A stretch of 14,202 nucleotides of DNA from JAZSQT01 sp045538075. Its GTDB lineage: Bacteria; Chrysiogenota; Deferribacteres; Deferribacterales; Mucispirillaceae. The notes beneath the pieces were generated by a model. It saw only the letters and a list, made by a program, of their open reading frames with translations, searched no databases and was not told where the DNA came from. The stretch is taken from assembly GCA_045538075.1 (NCBI GenBank), contig JAZSQT010000132.1, forward strand, positions 1 to 14,202, in the 5' to 3' direction. Of the stretch, positions 12,118-14,202 are shown piece after piece (within the stretch, counting starts at the first letter, position 1; every line of letters starts with the position of its first letter). The position numbers were made by a program, and so were the translations under genes.

Positions 12118-14130
12118 ATGTTTAAATTTAGATTGACTTTGACGATAAAAATTTTAGTAAGTGCTACAATTATTGCTGCATTAGCCATTATTGTTAGTCT
12201 TTATTCTTTTATATCGGCAAATATGGCAGTAAATGCTTCTAAAGCTATAGAAGAAACTTATTTACCAAGTGTTGATTTATCATCAAAAATGTCAATTAAT
12301 TCATTAACAGCAGTTAATAATATATTTGAATCTGTTCAAAATGGTGGGTCAGATGAAAGTATGCAGTTAGTCAATAAAAATTTCTTAGATTTATCAGACA
12401 ATCTCAAAGATATGCAAAAATTATTAGATACTGGGAATAATAGAGAGTTATTGCCAAGAGTTACTGCAATGCATGCAGAATATTCAAAAGTGGCTAAAAG
12501 TTATGATGAATTATCTAAGGAAAGCATAAGAGTTACTAAAAATATTAGTCAAAATGATATTATTCTCAATAAGTCAATAGATGAACTTATAAAAGCAGCA
12601 GAAGAAGTATACGTATCTACAGAAAAATTAATAATAGATGATATTCGTAATACAGAGGCTACTCCAAGAAGGGTTGCAAGGCTTACAGCTTTAAAAAACA
12701 TTATTAAAGATGCCGCTGTTATTAGAGACATATTTAGAGAAATGACACATACTGCTGATATTTCAAGGGTAAATGAAGCAAACAAGATTATTTCTGAAAT
12801 GAAACGACTTATTAATGCTACCTATAGTGATATACGTATGGGTAGAAATAGAGAGATATTTCAAGTAGTATTAAAAACATCAGAAAGTGCATATAAAAAC
12901 ATTGATGCAATCGTTAATTTGTCGAAAGAGTATAATAGTATTGTTGAAGAAAGAAGACAAGCACGTGATATATTAGAAGATATTAACGTAAAAATGACTG
13001 CAGCAGCAATAGACAATATATTTTCTGTTGCTGGTGATACAAGTTTCTTAATGGCAAGTACTCGTATAGTTACAGTCGTATTATTTATTATTACGATTAT
13101 TGTTAGTGTAGCTATTCTTTTAATATTAGATAAATTGATTACTAAACCAATTAGGAATATGGTTGTTTTAGTTGATGATTTAACTAAAGGTGATGGTGAT
13201 TTAACTAAGCGAATTATAGTAAACACTAATGATGAACTTGGCGACCTTGCAAAAGAAATTAATGTTTTTATAGAAAATGTGCAAGATATTATTAGAGAAG
13301 TTAAATCTGCTTCAGATGATGTTGCTTCAGGAAATAATCAACTTGCAGCAACTATGGAAGAACTTTCAAGTAACTTTGATAATCAAGCAGTTCAAGTTAG
13401 TGATATAGCACACAATATGGATAATATTACTCAATTATCAAATAAAGTTTATAAAGATTTAGATGAAAGTAAAAATTTATTAGGCGATGCAGCAGAGCAT
13501 ACCCACATTGGAACGCAACAATTAAATAGTGTAAAAGATAAAATTTTAATGATTAATAAACAAACAGATACATTATCTGAAACTATTAGTAGCCTTTCAA
13601 AAAACTCAACTCAAATTGGTGAGATATTAGTAGTTATTAACGATATTGCAGATCAGACAAACTTGCTTGCATTAAATGCAGCAATTGAGGCAGCTCGTGC
13701 TGGGGAAGCTGGACGAGGTTTTGCAGTCGTTGCTGATGAGGTTAGAAAGTTAGCAGAAAGAACACAAAAAGCAACTAGTGAAATTGAAGGAATTATAACT
13801 AACTTCCAAAAAGAATCAGATGTTGCATCTATGGAAATGAAAAAAGCAGATGAAGTAGTTAAAGAAGGTGTAAAAAGTGTTGATGAAACAATTGACGATT
13901 TTAGCACTATAGTTAATGGCGTAGATATTGCAAATACTGATATAGAAAATATTAATAAAATGGTTGGTGAGCAAAATTCTGCAGTCCAATTAATTAACGA
14001 AAATACTTCTGTTATAGCTTCTGGTATTGAAGAAAGTACCGTTGCAGTTAGTCAAGTTGCCACAACTGTAAGCCACTTACAAAATAGAGCAGAACAATTA
14101 AAAAGTTTAGTTGAAAAATTTAAGGTTTAA
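12118..14130 (+). CDS. Methyl-accepting chemotaxis protein
   Basis: The 670-residue product is a transmembrane chemoreceptor that senses a ligand outside the membrane and controls the CheA kinase. A short positively charged N-terminus leads into span 1 (about residues 12-32). A predicted helical sensor domain of about 280 residues (about 33-314) follows, then span 2 (about 317-337) and a HAMP domain (about 338-391, KPIRNMV to DELGDLAKEI). The signalling coiled coil ends at residue 670. Its hairpin tip is very conserved: DIADQTNLLALNAAIEAARA (509-528) then GRGFAVVADEVRKLAERT. The sensor size fits a double four-helix (HBM-like) or long 4HB domain; the ligand is unknown. There is no C-terminal NWETF-like CheR/CheB tether. 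No che or flagellar genes are nearby. Confidence 0.95.
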   Translation: MFKFRLTLTIKILVSATIIAALAIIVSLYSFISANMAVNASKAIEETYLPSVDLSSKMSINSLTAVNNIFESVQNGGSDESMQLVNKNFLDLSDNLKDMQKLLDTGNNRELLPRVTAMHAEYSKVAKSYDELSKESIRVTKNISQNDIILNKSIDELIKAAEEVYVSTEKLIIDDIRNTEATPRRVARLTALKNIIKDAAVIRDIFREMTHTADISRVNEANKIISEMKRLINATYSDIRMGRNREIFQVVLKTSESAYKNIDAIVNLSKEYNSIVEERRQARDILEDINVKMTAAAIDNIFSVAGDTSFLMASTRIVTVVLFIITIIVSVAILLILDKLITKPIRNMVVLVDDLTKGDGDLTKRIIVNTNDELGDLAKEINVFIENVQDIIREVKSASDDVASGNNQLAATMEELSSNFDNQAVQVSDIAHNMDNITQLSNKVYKDLDESKNLLGDAAEHTHIGTQQLNSVKDKILMINKQTDTLSETISSLSKNSTQIGEILVVINDIADQTNLLALNAAIEAARAGEAGRGFAVVADEVRKLAERTQKATSEIEGIITNFQKESDVASMEMKKADEVVKEGVKSVDETIDDFSTIVNGVDIANTDIENINKMVGEQNSAVQLINENTSVIASGIEESTVAVSQVATTVSHLQNRAEQLKSLVEKFKV

Positions 14131-14202
14131 TAGATAGTAAATTTATAGATATAGCTTTATTATAGTAAAAAATAATTGATATTTATTAAAGATAGATTAG
14201 AA
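14131..14202 (+). other. AT-rich sequence after mcp, nothing recognised
   Basis: The last 72 bases contain no supported gene and no clear intrinsic terminator; a terminator for mcp may lie beyond the window edge. Confidence 0.5.

Noticed and set aside
12861..13226. 121-codon antisense reading frame in the chemoreceptor gene
   Set aside because: It mirrors TM2 and HAMP codons and gives a low-complexity Ile/Thr/Ser peptide with no ribosome binding site context.
1..14202. Mobile element, CRISPR array, defence or secretion system
   Set aside because: No transposase, integrase, regularly spaced long repeats or unassigned gene cluster is visible; all large reading frames are accounted for by housekeeping genes and one chemoreceptor.

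Overview
The window is AT-rich (about one third G+C by eye) and holds one end of a classic bacterial ribosome/transcription superoperon, all on the + strand: the 3' end of tuf (EF-Tu), rpmG (L33), tRNA-Trp(CCA), secE, nusG, rplK, rplA, rplJ, rplL, rpoB, rpoC, then a strong terminator and a gene for a methyl-accepting chemotaxis protein. rpoB and rpoC are separate genes, and RpoC carries a large insertion after the trigger loop as in Proteobacteria-like lineages. The low G+C, gene order and protein style suggest a Gram-negative, motile bacterium from a group such as Deferribacterota (a Mucispirillum-like genome) or a low-GC proteobacterial relative. This placement is inference from memory, not a search.

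Layout. 1-138 is the EF-Tu C-terminus, closed by a perfect 13-bp hairpin terminator (165-194). 195-280 contains an unexpectedly GC-rich, possibly structured segment before rpmG (281-430). 431-568 is an AT-rich spacer with TTAAGTA-like repeats, followed by tRNA-Trp (569-641). secE (673-861) and nusG (867-1394) follow closely. rplK (1469-1894) and rplA (1921-2610) encode L11 and L1. A leader of about 125 nt (2611-2737) folds like the L10-binding autoregulatory leader and precedes rplJ (2738-3265) and rplL (3294-3680). A GC-rich hairpin lies between rplL and rpoB (3792-7763). A 14-bp GAAA-capped hairpin lies between rpoB and rpoC (7850-11905). The operon ends at the terminator 11933-11970. The mcp gene (12118-14130) is a separate transcription unit, and 14131-14202 shows nothing recognisable.

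How the genes work together. EF-Tu, L33, tRNA-Trp, L11, L1, L10 and L7/L12 are translation components; L11, L10 and L7/L12 form the GTPase-centre stalk that recruits EF-Tu. SecE belongs to the protein-export channel. NusG binds the RNA polymerase made from RpoB and RpoC and links it to Rho or the ribosome. The intergenic RNA hairpins fit known control points in this operon family: L10 feedback before rplJ, and uncoupling of ribosomal-protein from polymerase-subunit expression before rpoB. The chemoreceptor is functionally unrelated.

No new multi-gene system is evident. The features most worth a second look are non-coding: the GC-rich element before rpmG, the hairpins flanking rpoB, and the GC-rich patch at the start of rplK.
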